Made by a program: the position numbers and the translations under genes | Notes under the pieces: generated by a model | What the model was told of the DNA's origin: nothing | Databases searched by the model: none | What the model saw: the letters and a program-made list of their open reading frames with translations, nothing else | NCBI RefSeq assembly: GCF_004352915.1 | Contig: NZ_SJSY01000074.1 | Location: 1-64,000 of the forward strand | Length of the DNA: 64,000 bases | Direction: 5' to 3' | DNA from: Flavobacterium zhairuonense | Lineage (GTDB): Bacteria > Bacteroidota > Bacteroidia > Flavobacteriales > Flavobacteriaceae | Part shown: piece after piece, positions 42,172-51,585 of the stretch | How positions within the stretch are numbered: position 1 is the stretch's first letter | How the letters are laid out: each line of letters opens with the position of its first letter

Positions 42172-43458
42172 TTATTTTAATACAAATTGTTTTGAAATCA
42201 GATTTTCTAACCAAATACCAATATCTAAATCTTCACTATAGAGATATTGTTCAATGTCCTTATTATTTACTACAATTAAATTAATGCCTTCCCTAATTAA
42301 GTTATTAATATGAGTCTTAAAAGGTTTGGTTACTCCATTTATAGCTACAAAAATTCCTAAATTGACTTTACTTCCTGATTCACGATATTTGCTTTCAAAA
42401 ACTCTTGCTTCAGCCACTCCCACTGGTGAAGACCAGTTTTTACACTCAATTAACACAAATGGACTATTTAAACTTTTAACAAAATCGTTTTTCGATACAT
42501 TTTTAAGTATTATGTCCAGTTCTTGAGTTTCGGTTAATAATTTTTTAGCTAAAACATCAAAACCAAATTTTTTATGAAATAAAGAAGCTATGAAATCTTC
42601 CAATTTAGTTCCTTTAGAAATATCTTCCTTTTTAAGAGAATTTAGTTTTTTCCATTTTTCTGTTAATTGAATTCTTTCATATTCTTTATTATAAGTTTCA
42701 TTTCCTCCAAGTATTGCATCGAATGTCTTTGTATATGTTTTTGCTTTTAATGCAAGTGAATCAATTGAATCTTTGATTACATCCATATTTAATCCTTCCA
42801 TTACCCATTCTTTCATGTCTAATTTTACTTTTGTCCTTTTGTTTAAGGTTTCAAGTATTAAACGTACTTCATAAAGCCAGGCAATTTCAGGTAAATTTTC
42901 ATGAGCATAATTCAAGAAAATTCCAAAAGATGTTGCTTCTATTATGTTGAGATCATTAAGGTATTTCATATCAACGGTGTCTAGACTTGGAATTAAAGAT
43001 CTATCATCATATAAATGTGACTCAAGTTTAATCTTGCTCTTAAGTACTTCTATTGAACATAAAATATCATTCTTGCCATTACTTTCTTTAATCCTTTTTA
43101 TTTGATTGTTTAATTCCTTTATTCCTTTTTTTGTTTCCGGAGTTTTATCTATTTCCAATTCATAAAAAAATTTACGAGCATTTAGAGTTGAAACTCCCCA
43201 ATGAATAAGGCCTTCTCTGTAAGAACTGTACGTTGAAATAAAGAAATCCAAGGTCAATCCAAGTTTATCTAAATTTGATATAACTTGACCTACTGTTGCT
43301 TCAAAGCCAACAAAATCATTCGAATCTGATGACAAATCGATTATATTCTCGCCGATAATTTTATGATGTCCAAAAAAGAGTAATGGTACCTCAATTGGCA
43401 AATTCTTTCTCCAGCTCCAATTGTATCCACCTATTTTTAACTCTGTATACCATCCCAT
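42172..43458 (-). CDS. Mrr-like restriction endonuclease-fold protein
   Basis: 428 residues. C-terminal PD-(D/E)xK nuclease: GTKLEDFIASLFHKKFGFDV, then QELDIIL (D315) and FVLIECKNW (E338-C-K340), with a following helix GVAEARVFESKY, the usual Mrr-like arrangement. N-terminus MGWYTELKIGGYNWSWRKNLP resembles the short domain that precedes HEPN/Toprim-type effectors (by eye). Middle helical region. Mrr-like proteins cut modified or foreign DNA. It follows a membrane coiled-coil gene by 70 bp, in the same direction, suggesting a two-gene system. Its stop codon is the transposon insertion site. Confidence 0.82.
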   Translation of the reverse strand: MGWYTELKIGGYNWSWRKNLPIEVPLLFFGHHKIIGENIIDLSSDSNDFVGFEATVGQVISNLDKLGLTLDFFISTYSSYREGLIHWGVSTLNARKFFYELEIDKTPETKKGIKELNNQIKRIKESNGKNDILCSIEVLKSKIKLESHLYDDRSLIPSLDTVDMKYLNDLNIIEATSFGIFLNYAHENLPEIAWLYEVRLILETLNKRTKVKLDMKEWVMEGLNMDVIKDSIDSLALKAKTYTKTFDAILGGNETYNKEYERIQLTEKWKKLNSLKKEDISKGTKLEDFIASLFHKKFGFDVLAKKLLTETQELDIILKNVSKNDFVKSLNSPFVLIECKNWSSPVGVAEARVFESKYRESGSKVNLGIFVAINGVTKPFKTHINNLIREGINLIVVNNKDIEQYLYSEDLDIGIWLENLISKQFVLK

Positions 43459-43528
43459 ATTTTATGATTATTTTTTTGCCTATTGGCTAATTTCACAATT
43501 GCACGCAAAGTATTGGCATTAGAAAACT

Positions 43529-44332
43529 TTAATTTGAGGTTTTGTTTTCATTATTGTTTAATGTCTGTTTTACAAATTTCATAAAACTGATGCCTTTCTG
43601 TGTAATCCTAAAACCATTATTAAAAGGTTCGATGAATTCTTTTTGTGTAAGAAAGGTTTGAACTTTAGGAGTAATTAAGGAATTGCCATAAACATCGTTT
43701 TTAGTTAATTCAGTATTTTTTACAAACTGGAAATCTGTTGGATGAAATTCGCTATTAATCATTAAAATTCTAAAATCATTAATTTCTTTTTCGTTTTCCC
43801 TTTCAGAAATAGTTTTTTGTAAGATTTTAGTTAAATCTTGAATTTTATTTTCATAGTCGTCCACTATGGATTTATTAGAGTTATTAATAGTATCTAATCT
43901 ATTTTGTAATGCACTAATTTCTTTTTCAAAATCATCAGTTGTTTTGCTTCTAGTTCTTTTGTCTTGCAGCTCCAATTCTTTTACAACGAGTTCTATTTGT
44001 TCACTCAGCTCGTTATTTTTAGCTTGATAAATTGTTCGCAATCTTTTCTTTTTTGCAGGTGCTAATAAAAAATCAATAACTGTCATAATATAAGGAATAC
44101 CGACTGTAAAGAAAATACCAAGAAGAAAAGGGCCGATTAAAGCCATTACATCGCAATATTCAGAATTGATTACTATAATTTTTTGTGTTATTGTAGTATT
44201 TTCAAAGAGAAGTAATGTGATTGGTCTCCAATTCCATAATATGAATGATAATAAATATGCTCCACTAATTGGTGTTTTTACACGTTCTTTGGAAGAATCA
44301 ATTACTTCCTTTATTAAATCTGAAATAGTCAT
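43529..44332 (-). CDS. Membrane protein with coiled coil, partner of the nuclease
   Basis: 267 residues. Two hydrophobic segments near the N-terminus (AYLLSFILWNWRPITLLLF and VMALIGPFLLGIFFTVGIPYIMTVIDFLL), a long charged coiled coil (about 95-190; NNELSEQIELVVKELELQDK, FEKEISALQNRLDTI, ENKIQDLTKILQKTISERENEKE), and a C-terminal winged-helix-like end (LTQKEFIEPFNNGFRITQKGISFMKFV). I do not recognise the family. Immediately upstream of the Mrr-like nuclease gene, so possibly its membrane sensor or anchor. Confidence 0.65.
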   Translation of the reverse strand: MTISDLIKEVIDSSKERVKTPISGAYLLSFILWNWRPITLLLFENTTITQKIIVINSEYCDVMALIGPFLLGIFFTVGIPYIMTVIDFLLAPAKKKRLRTIYQAKNNELSEQIELVVKELELQDKRTRSKTTDDFEKEISALQNRLDTINNSNKSIVDDYENKIQDLTKILQKTISERENEKEINDFRILMINSEFHPTDFQFVKNTELTKNDVYGNSLITPKVQTFLTQKEFIEPFNNGFRITQKGISFMKFVKQTLNNNENKTSN

Positions 44333-44532
44333 TTGCTTAGTAAATATGTTTTTTGTGACTGTAATAAATTAATTACAAGTTTTTCTTTAGTTTTTGTCTA
44401 AGCTACAGAAAATGGAAGTTTTCTTTTTTTAAAAACATTAAAGTTATTCACTGATTTATTAAGAAAATTATATAGCAATATCTCAAATCTATCACAAACA
44501 AAATAAGTGAACTGTTCTTTATTGCTTTTGTT

Positions 44533-44540
44533 TATATTTG
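44533..44540 (+). promoter_or_regulatory. Putative -7 box of the 2TM-STAND pair
   Basis: TATATTTG, 28 bp before the ATG of the two-TM gene. Confidence 0.55.
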
Positions 44541-44567
44541 TTTCAAATCTTTATGTAAATTATTAGT

Positions 44568-44855
44568 ATGAGTACAAATATTAAAAACATTGCAATAGTA
44601 ATAAATCTATTAATTTTTATTCTATCAATTTTTTGGATTAATAAATCTAATTTTGATATTGAACCAATAACTGTTTTTTTAGGTCAATTACTATCTTTAA
44701 TAGTTTTAATATTTGGTGACACTATACAAAGTAAATTCTCAATTAAAAAAGTATTTAATTCTACAGTAGATATTGACACATCAAAAAAAGATACTTCAGA
44801 TTTTGATATCTCTGATATAAAAAACAATTCAAAAGTAAAGATCAAAAAAAGATAA
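44568..44855 (+). CDS. Small two-TM protein coupled to a STAND-like ATPase
   Basis: 95 residues. Two hydrophobic helices (about 8-25 and 33-52: IAIVINLLIFILSIFWI and PITVFLGQLLSLIVLIFG) and a polar tail (VDIDTSKKDTSDFDISDIKNNSKVKIKKR). The stop codon is zero to three bases before the start of the large ATPase, so the two are translationally coupled. The tail motif DIS-x-x-K-N-N-S-x-V resembles DIS-x-L-N-N-S-x-V at the start of the ATPase. A membrane effector, kept off until the ATPase senses a trigger, would fit known STAND defence logic, but that is inference. Confidence 0.7.
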   Translation: MSTNIKNIAIVINLLIFILSIFWINKSNFDIEPITVFLGQLLSLIVLIFGDTIQSKFSIKKVFNSTVDIDTSKKDTSDFDISDIKNNSKVKIKKR

Positions 44856-44858
44856 TTG

Positions 44859-47800
44859 GTGGGTATCTTTGATAAAATATTTGGTGGCAAAAAGAAAATG
44901 GAGGCTATTGACATCAGTCATTTGAATAATTCTAATGTCCTAGTTTTACAAACGGATTCAAAGATAGATTTCAAAGATATTTCTTCCCTTTTTAATAATA
45001 ATAGATATAGCGATATAGTTATTGAGGATCCAAATTCTTATAACGGATCTTTAACTATTTTATCTAAGAATATAAGTTATCGAAAGAATACAATTAATGA
45101 TATTTTAAAGAAATGGGAGAATAAAACATGGTTAAATATTTATGGAGGTTATGATACAGGGAAATCACATATCTCTTTATTATTAAGTAATCATTTAAGG
45201 AATAATTATTTGAGTTTTAGCTTTAAAAATTTGTCTAAAGAAGAATTCAAAAAAACACTACTAATCATCACTGAGAAAATTATTTCGTATGATTTCAGTA
45301 AAATAACGAATCCTCTAATAATCTTTGATGATATTCCTCAATTAGGTTCAGATAATAATACAAATCAACTTTTTATACAACTCTTTAAGTATTGTAATTC
45401 TAACGGTATAAAAATACTTTCAACTTCTAATTATAAAATTCATCTCAAAATTACTGAACAGGTAAATGATAATTTAGTACAGTTACAGGTTCCTTTGCTA
45501 AATAAAGAAGAAATTGAAGAGATTATATCTACTTATACTAATGATAAATCAAAAGTTAGTTATTCTACTATTATAGAAGTAATTTCTCAAGGAAACCCGA
45601 TATATGTTCAGATTATTTGTAAATATTTAGAAAGTGTAAAATGGAGTCTCTCTGAAGATGAATTTGCCTTGTTTATTTCTGGAAAGGCATTTAATGAATT
45701 TGATGATGAAATATATCAAAAATTACTTGATACGACACAAGATGATAAATCTAGAGAAATTTTATATCGATTGAACATCATTAATGGAACAATATCAAAT
45801 GAAAAAATTGAAATTGTTTGCAATGTTAACCCCGCAATAAATTACCCTTTTGAAAAGATTAGTAACCTATCAGGAACATGGTTGCAGAAAAATAGTGATC
45901 AAACATATTCGGTTTCTCCCTTGATAAAAAGACTGGGAAGCAATAATTTATTGCTAGAAACAAAAAAAGAGATAAATAATGGTTTAGCTCATAATATATT
46001 ATCTAAAAAAAATATTTCACAGTATGATGCTCAATCTGCAATAAGTCATTTTATAGAAGGAGAATCTTTTGATGATGCTGGAATGGTGATGGCAATGGGT
46101 TTGCAGTTTTATTTTAATCATCCAGAGACTTATATTGAAACATTATTTTCAAAATTATGGATAAGTACAGATTTGCCTAAAAAAATGAGTGCTACCCTAA
46201 AATTAGCCATAAGGGTTTTACAGTTACATATTTTGGTTGATTTAGAATTTAAAAAACATGAAAAGTTTGATAAAAAGAATAAATTTTTTATTAGAGAAGA
46301 TTTAGAAAAAATAATTCAGCTAGAAGATGTTCAACCAATAGAAATTAAGAATTTAGCGAACCTCATTTTGTTTAAGAGTTATACAGAAGATAATGTTATT
46401 CGCTCATTGGATTATTTTATCTTATTAAATGATAATAACCAAATTAATTATAAAGAGCAAGATAAAACAGTATTTAATAATTTATGGTTAACATTAGATA
46501 AAATAAGCGAAAAATTTGAAATTGAGAAGTGGTTTGAAAGTTTTGCAAAAATTGAAAAATCTGAAGATTTTTTTGAAGAAGAGATAATACATGTTTTTTC
46601 AAGAAGGCTTTTTGATAATATTATTGAAAGCAAAAAAGATTGGTATGAGATTTTAGAAACTTTAGATTTTATTGTAGATAAATCTATTCAAAATAATTTA
46701 GAGCTTCTAGGAGCTTACTCGGTAAAATCCAAAATTTTTATTCTTTCTGAAAAATTAAATAATTTACTTGAAGCAGAATTATATTTTAATTCGATTAAAG
46801 ATTCTTTCATAAAACCCTCCGCACAGTTTATAATAAAAGATGAATTTGGAAGACAACAATTTTATAAAGAAAAAAAAGAAGAAGCATTAATAAATTTATT
46901 AGATGTTTTAGATGTCGAAATCTATACATTAGCAAGAGTTGATAGTCTGCTTACTATCGCAAGAATATTTGGTGAAAAAGATAAGAATATAGCTCATTTT
47001 TATACAAAAAAAGCAGTTGATTTTCTTCACGATAAGCTTAAAGCAACAAAACTTTCAAAATCAAAAATAATATGCGAATACGCTATTTCGTTTTGGCTTT
47101 TAAAAGATTCTAAAACTGCAATTTATAAATTCGCCGAATCTTTTGAAATATTATTAAGTTCATATGAAGAGATTGATAATTTTAGCAACATAGATGATCA
47201 CAATGTAATTGTTCTTCAAATAGGCAGTGCACTAAACTACATTTATCAATCATTGTATTTTGGAAAACCACCCACAAAAACAGAAGATGGGGGAGAATAT
47301 CTAGTTCCCACAAGAGGAATTTTTAATAGTAATTATGATTCTAAACTTCTTAATGAATGGTATTATGATGAAAGAAAGTATATGAATTGCTATTTACTTG
47401 TTCAAGCGTTTGAATATCTTAATGATAAAGAAAACGCAATGAAATGGGCTAATTTTTCTTTTGAGTTAAATAAAAAAATAAATCTTTTAACTTTTAAAAG
47501 TACGTTAAGAAGTATTATTGTCTACAAAATTTTACAAAATAAGTATCAAGAAACTATTGAAGTTGAACAAGAACTTGATGAGTATGAGAATACCATTAAT
47601 ATTGAGATGGCAGATGAGATTATTAATAATCAACAAAGAAAAATGTTTGTTGCCTTGTTTGATAAATTGCCTCCATTAGATGGAAAAGATGAATATTTTT
47701 TTACACATAATTTAATTCCAATTCTTCTGCAAGAATTAACACGTTTGTTCGAAAATAAAACTAATGAGAAGAGCATAGTTGCCAATTTAAAAAAACATTT

Positions 47801-48305
47801 AAGCGATACTGATTTTTTATATCTAGATAAACAAGCAATAAAACACATTTTATATATTTTGGAAAATTTCCCGCAAAATTATCATGATTGTCAGAAATTA
47901 ATTCGTTGGGTAAATGACATAGAATCTGAAAACAAAAGGGCTATCCAAATTATTTGTTACATAATTTGTTCTTTAAATTTATCTACAAATGATGCTCTAA
48001 AATTGCATCTGGCAGTAATGCCATATTTAGAAAAGGTTATTAAAGGGCTTTCTAAAGGAGCTCATATATTTGTTTTATATCAATTTGTATACAAATTTTG
48101 GACACAAAGAGTATTAACTAATCCAAATGATTTCAATCATTTAGATAAATGGCAAAAAAACTTAAATCGAAGCATAAATACTAAAAGTGAATTTAAAACT
48201 TTATCAATTTATGCTTTGATTAGTATGCATTTACAATATATTCCAAACGAAATTGAACAAGAATGGATGTTGCCTTATATAGATTATGTTCGTGAAGAAG
48301 AATAG
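44859..48305 (+). CDS. Large STAND-like P-loop NTPase with helical repeats
   Basis: 1148 residues from the GTG at 44859 (VGIFDKIFGGKKK); an ATG at 44901 is the alternative. Walker A GGYDTGKSH at about 96-104, Walker B LIIFDDIPQL with DD at 157-158, then a winged-helix-like part. From about residue 370 on it is almost all helical, of TPR-like composition (ESFDDAGMVMAMGLQFYF, AHFYTKKAVDFLHDKL, NAMKWANFSFELNKKI). This is the plan of STAND immune sensors such as Avs or bNACHT proteins: oligomerising ATPase plus a ligand-sensing repeat region. No effector domain is seen, in keeping with a separate two-TM partner. Confidence 0.78.
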   Translation: MGIFDKIFGGKKKMEAIDISHLNNSNVLVLQTDSKIDFKDISSLFNNNRYSDIVIEDPNSYNGSLTILSKNISYRKNTINDILKKWENKTWLNIYGGYDTGKSHISLLLSNHLRNNYLSFSFKNLSKEEFKKTLLIITEKIISYDFSKITNPLIIFDDIPQLGSDNNTNQLFIQLFKYCNSNGIKILSTSNYKIHLKITEQVNDNLVQLQVPLLNKEEIEEIISTYTNDKSKVSYSTIIEVISQGNPIYVQIICKYLESVKWSLSEDEFALFISGKAFNEFDDEIYQKLLDTTQDDKSREILYRLNIINGTISNEKIEIVCNVNPAINYPFEKISNLSGTWLQKNSDQTYSVSPLIKRLGSNNLLLETKKEINNGLAHNILSKKNISQYDAQSAISHFIEGESFDDAGMVMAMGLQFYFNHPETYIETLFSKLWISTDLPKKMSATLKLAIRVLQLHILVDLEFKKHEKFDKKNKFFIREDLEKIIQLEDVQPIEIKNLANLILFKSYTEDNVIRSLDYFILLNDNNQINYKEQDKTVFNNLWLTLDKISEKFEIEKWFESFAKIEKSEDFFEEEIIHVFSRRLFDNIIESKKDWYEILETLDFIVDKSIQNNLELLGAYSVKSKIFILSEKLNNLLEAELYFNSIKDSFIKPSAQFIIKDEFGRQQFYKEKKEEALINLLDVLDVEIYTLARVDSLLTIARIFGEKDKNIAHFYTKKAVDFLHDKLKATKLSKSKIICEYAISFWLLKDSKTAIYKFAESFEILLSSYEEIDNFSNIDDHNVIVLQIGSALNYIYQSLYFGKPPTKTEDGGEYLVPTRGIFNSNYDSKLLNEWYYDERKYMNCYLLVQAFEYLNDKENAMKWANFSFELNKKINLLTFKSTLRSIIVYKILQNKYQETIEVEQELDEYENTINIEMADEIINNQQRKMFVALFDKLPPLDGKDEYFFTHNLIPILLQELTRLFENKTNEKSIVANLKKHLSDTDFLYLDKQAIKHILYILENFPQNYHDCQKLIRWVNDIESENKRAIQIICYIICSLNLSTNDALKLHLAVMPYLEKVIKGLSKGAHIFVLYQFVYKFWTQRVLTNPNDFNHLDKWQKNLNRSINTKSEFKTLSIYALISMHLQYIPNEIEQEWMLPYIDYVREEE

Positions 48306-48364
48306 CTGTAAAATAATCCAAATGATAAATTTCTTAATTTCGTGTCATTAGATAGATTAGGTAA

Positions 48365-49336
48365 TTAAAGAAATGATTCCTCAAAGTCTATATTTGGATA
48401 CCTGTTTTTACAATACTCAAGAATTTTATAAACTTCTTTATCTCTAACAATCAAGCAATCGTGGATAGGAATAGCAAAATCGGTTGGAATGTTTTCCAAT
48501 AAATCATCAATCCAAATTTTAGCTTCGATTCTTTGTAGATAAGAAGAGGCATCTTTATAATTTTTGGTTTTAAGACTTCTAATGAAATTTGCAGTAATTG
48601 GAAATAAATTATTGATTCTATAATCGGGAATATAACCATTTGAATTCAGGAAGTAAGTAAATAACTTCTTAGCTTGTTCTCGATTGTTTAGGCTTAATTT
48701 TTGAATTAAATAAGTGTAAAAATCTATTTCGCATGCTTCTTCATAATTTTTATCTATAACTTTTTGTTCTTTCATAATATTTAAAAGAAGTTTCGGTTGA
48801 GAACATTTAGCATCAATTTTTGCTAATCCTTTATTTTTTAAATCCTTCTTGTAGATTGAAATAATGGGATGATGAACTCTTCTTCCAAAAGTGTCTCTTG
48901 ATATTTTGCCAACATAACCTAACTGATTCATTGAGGATTTAATTATTGAATACCATCTAAATTTTCGGTTATTATTGAAATCTATATCTATAATAATTCC
49001 TTTTGTAATATCAATCAGAAATTTATACTTCATACATATACCTTTTGAAACATTGTAATATTTTTTTTCTGTCGATTCAAATATAAGTTTGGGATGTTGT
49101 TCTGTTCGAGTAAAAGCTTTTATGATATATGCTTCTTGTAGAGCTTCTATGTATCTCTTGTATCGTCTATTTATCTTTTGTAAATAAATGGATGGTACTG
49201 GGAAGTAACCGTGTTTATTTTGTCTTTTTGACATTAAAACAAGTGCGGCGTAAATTTTATATCCATTTTTCTGTTTTGTTTTATTTCCAGTTTCGGAAAT
49301 ACAATCAATAACTTGTTGAGGTGTGATAATCTTCAT
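48365..49336 (-). CDS. Polymerase-palm-like protein of mobile elements
   Basis: 323 residues. The C-terminal half has a family-A DNA polymerase-like motif pattern: GRRVHHPIISIYKKDL then KIDAKCSQPKLLL (motif A-like, D175 and Q180), LQRIEAKIWIDDLL, and IPIHDCLIV (motif C-like H292-D293). The N-terminal half is winged-helix-like (ALVLMSKRQNKHGYFPVPSIYLQKI). The O-helix region is poor, so activity is uncertain. I recall similar orphan palm proteins in Bacteroidota mobile DNA but cannot name the family. Possible role in replicating the excised island. It lies alone, antiparallel to its neighbours. Confidence 0.55.
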   Translation of the reverse strand: MKIITPQQVIDCISETGNKTKQKNGYKIYAALVLMSKRQNKHGYFPVPSIYLQKINRRYKRYIEALQEAYIIKAFTRTEQHPKLIFESTEKKYYNVSKGICMKYKFLIDITKGIIIDIDFNNNRKFRWYSIIKSSMNQLGYVGKISRDTFGRRVHHPIISIYKKDLKNKGLAKIDAKCSQPKLLLNIMKEQKVIDKNYEEACEIDFYTYLIQKLSLNNREQAKKLFTYFLNSNGYIPDYRINNLFPITANFIRSLKTKNYKDASSYLQRIEAKIWIDDLLENIPTDFAIPIHDCLIVRDKEVYKILEYCKNRYPNIDFEESFL

Positions 49337-49629
49337 ATAATAATTTTTAAGTTCAATTATTATATATTAAAAGAATGTTTTGTTTTCGAATTTTATAAAT
49401 TACTCATTTATTGAGTCAAAAGCGAGCAACAATATAGTGATATGATATATATAACATACTATTTATAAATACTTGGCTTACAAAAAAAGTTAAATAAATG
49501 TTTAATTGAAATTGTTTATAATTTTAATAGAGATATCTCTACTAAAAAATAGAATCTTTATGTTTTCTCGTAAAGTTGATAAAGTAAAAAAAATTAAATT
49601 TATCGACACTAATTATAAAGAATATTTCA

Positions 49630-51585
49630 ATGGAATTAAAATTTGTTTGGATAAAGGAATATAAAAATATAATAAATACAGGTTTTAATTTCAATCACAG
49701 CGTTGATCAAGAATTTAGATTTGAAAATAATGAGCTAATAATCTCAATTTTACCTAAATCTTTTAAAAATTTTTTTAAAGAAAATGTTTCTAATGTTACA
49801 GCGATTGTTGGTAAAAATGGATCTGGTAAAACAAATTTAACAGAATTTATAAACTATAATCTTGCACATGCAACTAATGGAAGATTATCGACCTATATAA
49901 AAAGTAATGGTTTAATAATATTAGATGATTGGATTTTTGTACAAAATGAGATTGAGATAAAAAACAGTGATTTTCTTGAAGATATAGGTTATAAAATACT
50001 AAAATATGATAATGCTCCTTTAGATGACAATCAAGTAGAATTAAGTTGGTATGAAATGGCCAGAAATAAATACATATACTATAATCCAACATTCGATCTT
50101 AGGGGTATTCCAGTTACAGACAATTTGATAAATATATCAACAACAATGTTAGTTTATAGTGATTACGAAAATTCAGAAAAACTATTTTCTTACGTAGTTG
50201 ACAAAGATTCTAAGATTAATCAATTGGACGCTTATAGCAGTATGGAAAAAAACAGAATATATGATTTCATTTTAAATTATGAATCGGTGAGTAAATATAT
50301 TGAGTTTTTACCTGAAAAAATTGAATTTAAAATAGATACAATTGAAAATAATTATCTTCTGAATAAAATATATTTTGATAGTAAGGAATTAGAAGATGGC
50401 ATTAATGAAGAAATAAAAAATCTTCAAACTGAATTAAATTACCAAGAAACTTATCAAATTGATAATTATGATTATCAGCAATATTTTGTAAGAGCTAAAG
50501 AACAATCAGTTATTAAATATTATAAAATTCCAATTACAGAACAAAAAGCTATTTTTTTTAGATTATTATTTGTGAACATATTTCAAATACTTTTAAATAA
50601 AAAAATCTTATTTCCACGAGGATATTTTTACGCTTTCTTATATGAAGAATTACAAAATGAAAATTTTGAAGATTTTGATATTCAAAGCGATATTTTAGAG
50701 TTAAAAGAAAAAGTTAAAAATGTAATTAATAATTCCAAATGGATAGATTTTGAAGTACCTATACCTGACAGCGACTCTAAAAAGTCCAATATTTATAGAT
50801 ATCTGGGGAGTCTAATTATTTCTTTTCCAGATAATAAAGAAATAATTAAGGAAATGACTGTATTAATGGATAAATTATTAGACAATACAAGAATTTTCAC
50901 TTGTGAATCATTAAATGAATTTAGCTCAGGACAGAAACATTTATTGACTCTTTATTCTAGATTTTTTTGGACAAAAAAAGAGATCGATAAATCTGAGACT
51001 AAACCATATGGTATTGAAGGAGAGTCTATTGTGATTTTTGTTGATGAGGGAGAAGTTGCTCTACATCCAGAATGGCAAAGAACTTTTTTCAAAAATATGA
51101 TAGACTATCTCAGTGATTTATTTGTTAATAAAAAGATTCAATTAATATTAACTACCCATAGCCCCTTTGTTTTGTCCGACATTCCAAAAAATAATGTGTT
51201 ATTCTTAGATAAAGATGAGAATAATAATACTATAATTTCAAATATTGAGAGAGAAGAAACATTTGGAGCTAATATTCATGAGTTATTATCTGATAGCTTT
51301 TTCTTAAACCAAGGATTCATGGGGGAGTTTGCAAAAAGCAAAATACTTGATCTGATAAATTATTTAACATTTAATGATAAAGTTTCAGAAGATGAAAATA
51401 ATATAAAACCAAAACAAAAGTGGTCAGAAGATATTGCACTTAAAGTGATAAATGTTGTTGGTGAACAAGTTATAAGAGATCGTCTTTTAAATTTATTTGA
51501 TAAAAAATTCACATTTAAATCTAAAGACTCAATAATAGCAAGAATGGAAGAATTGCAAAACGAACTTAAAAAATTCGAAAAATGA
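49630..51585 (+). CDS. Septu-like ATPase (PtuA-type, ABC/SMC-like)
   Basis: 651 residues. Walker A VGKNGSGKT (61-68 region), ABC signature FSSGQ at about 431-435, Walker B IVIFVDEGEVALHP at about 467-480, and the switch THSPFVLSDIP at about 508. The long insertion between Walker A and signature (about 75-430) is helical and contains a coiled coil. The last bases (ATGA) overlap the start of an HNH gene, the gene order of the Septu anti-phage system (PtuA ATPase, PtuB HNH). It is longer than typical PtuA, so a Septu variant or sister system is possible. Confidence 0.82.
   Translation: MELKFVWIKEYKNIINTGFNFNHSVDQEFRFENNELIISILPKSFKNFFKENVSNVTAIVGKNGSGKTNLTEFINYNLAHATNGRLSTYIKSNGLIILDDWIFVQNEIEIKNSDFLEDIGYKILKYDNAPLDDNQVELSWYEMARNKYIYYNPTFDLRGIPVTDNLINISTTMLVYSDYENSEKLFSYVVDKDSKINQLDAYSSMEKNRIYDFILNYESVSKYIEFLPEKIEFKIDTIENNYLLNKIYFDSKELEDGINEEIKNLQTELNYQETYQIDNYDYQQYFVRAKEQSVIKYYKIPITEQKAIFFRLLFVNIFQILLNKKILFPRGYFYAFLYEELQNENFEDFDIQSDILELKEKVKNVINNSKWIDFEVPIPDSDSKKSNIYRYLGSLIISFPDNKEIIKEMTVLMDKLLDNTRIFTCESLNEFSSGQKHLLTLYSRFFWTKKEIDKSETKPYGIEGESIVIFVDEGEVALHPEWQRTFFKNMIDYLSDLFVNKKIQLILTTHSPFVLSDIPKNNVLFLDKDENNNTIISNIEREETFGANIHELLSDSFFLNQGFMGEFAKSKILDLINYLTFNDKVSEDENNIKPKQKWSEDIALKVINVVGEQVIRDRLLNLFDKKFTFKSKDSIIARMEELQNELKKFEK

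Larger units (their letters stand above)
38207..42172. mobile_element. 3.97-kb transposon with 25-bp perfect TIRs and 6-bp target duplication
   Basis: The terminal repeats 38207-38231 and 42148-42172 are perfect inverse copies (inner parts CCCAGGTTACCA and TGGTAACCTGGG). They are directly flanked by TATTTT on both sides (38201-38206 and 42173-42178). The unit carries, all on the minus strand, two IS3-like transposases and an HNH gene. It was inserted at the stop codon of the 42172-43458 gene: the TAA is retained with or without the insertion. The outermost bases (AG...CT) are not the TG...CA usual for IS3. Confidence 0.8.

Noticed and set aside
38207..42172. Ordinary IS3 element with orfA/orfB frameshift
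   Set aside because: Both transposases are complete single frames with their own HTH, the termini are not TG...CA and the target duplication is 6 bp.
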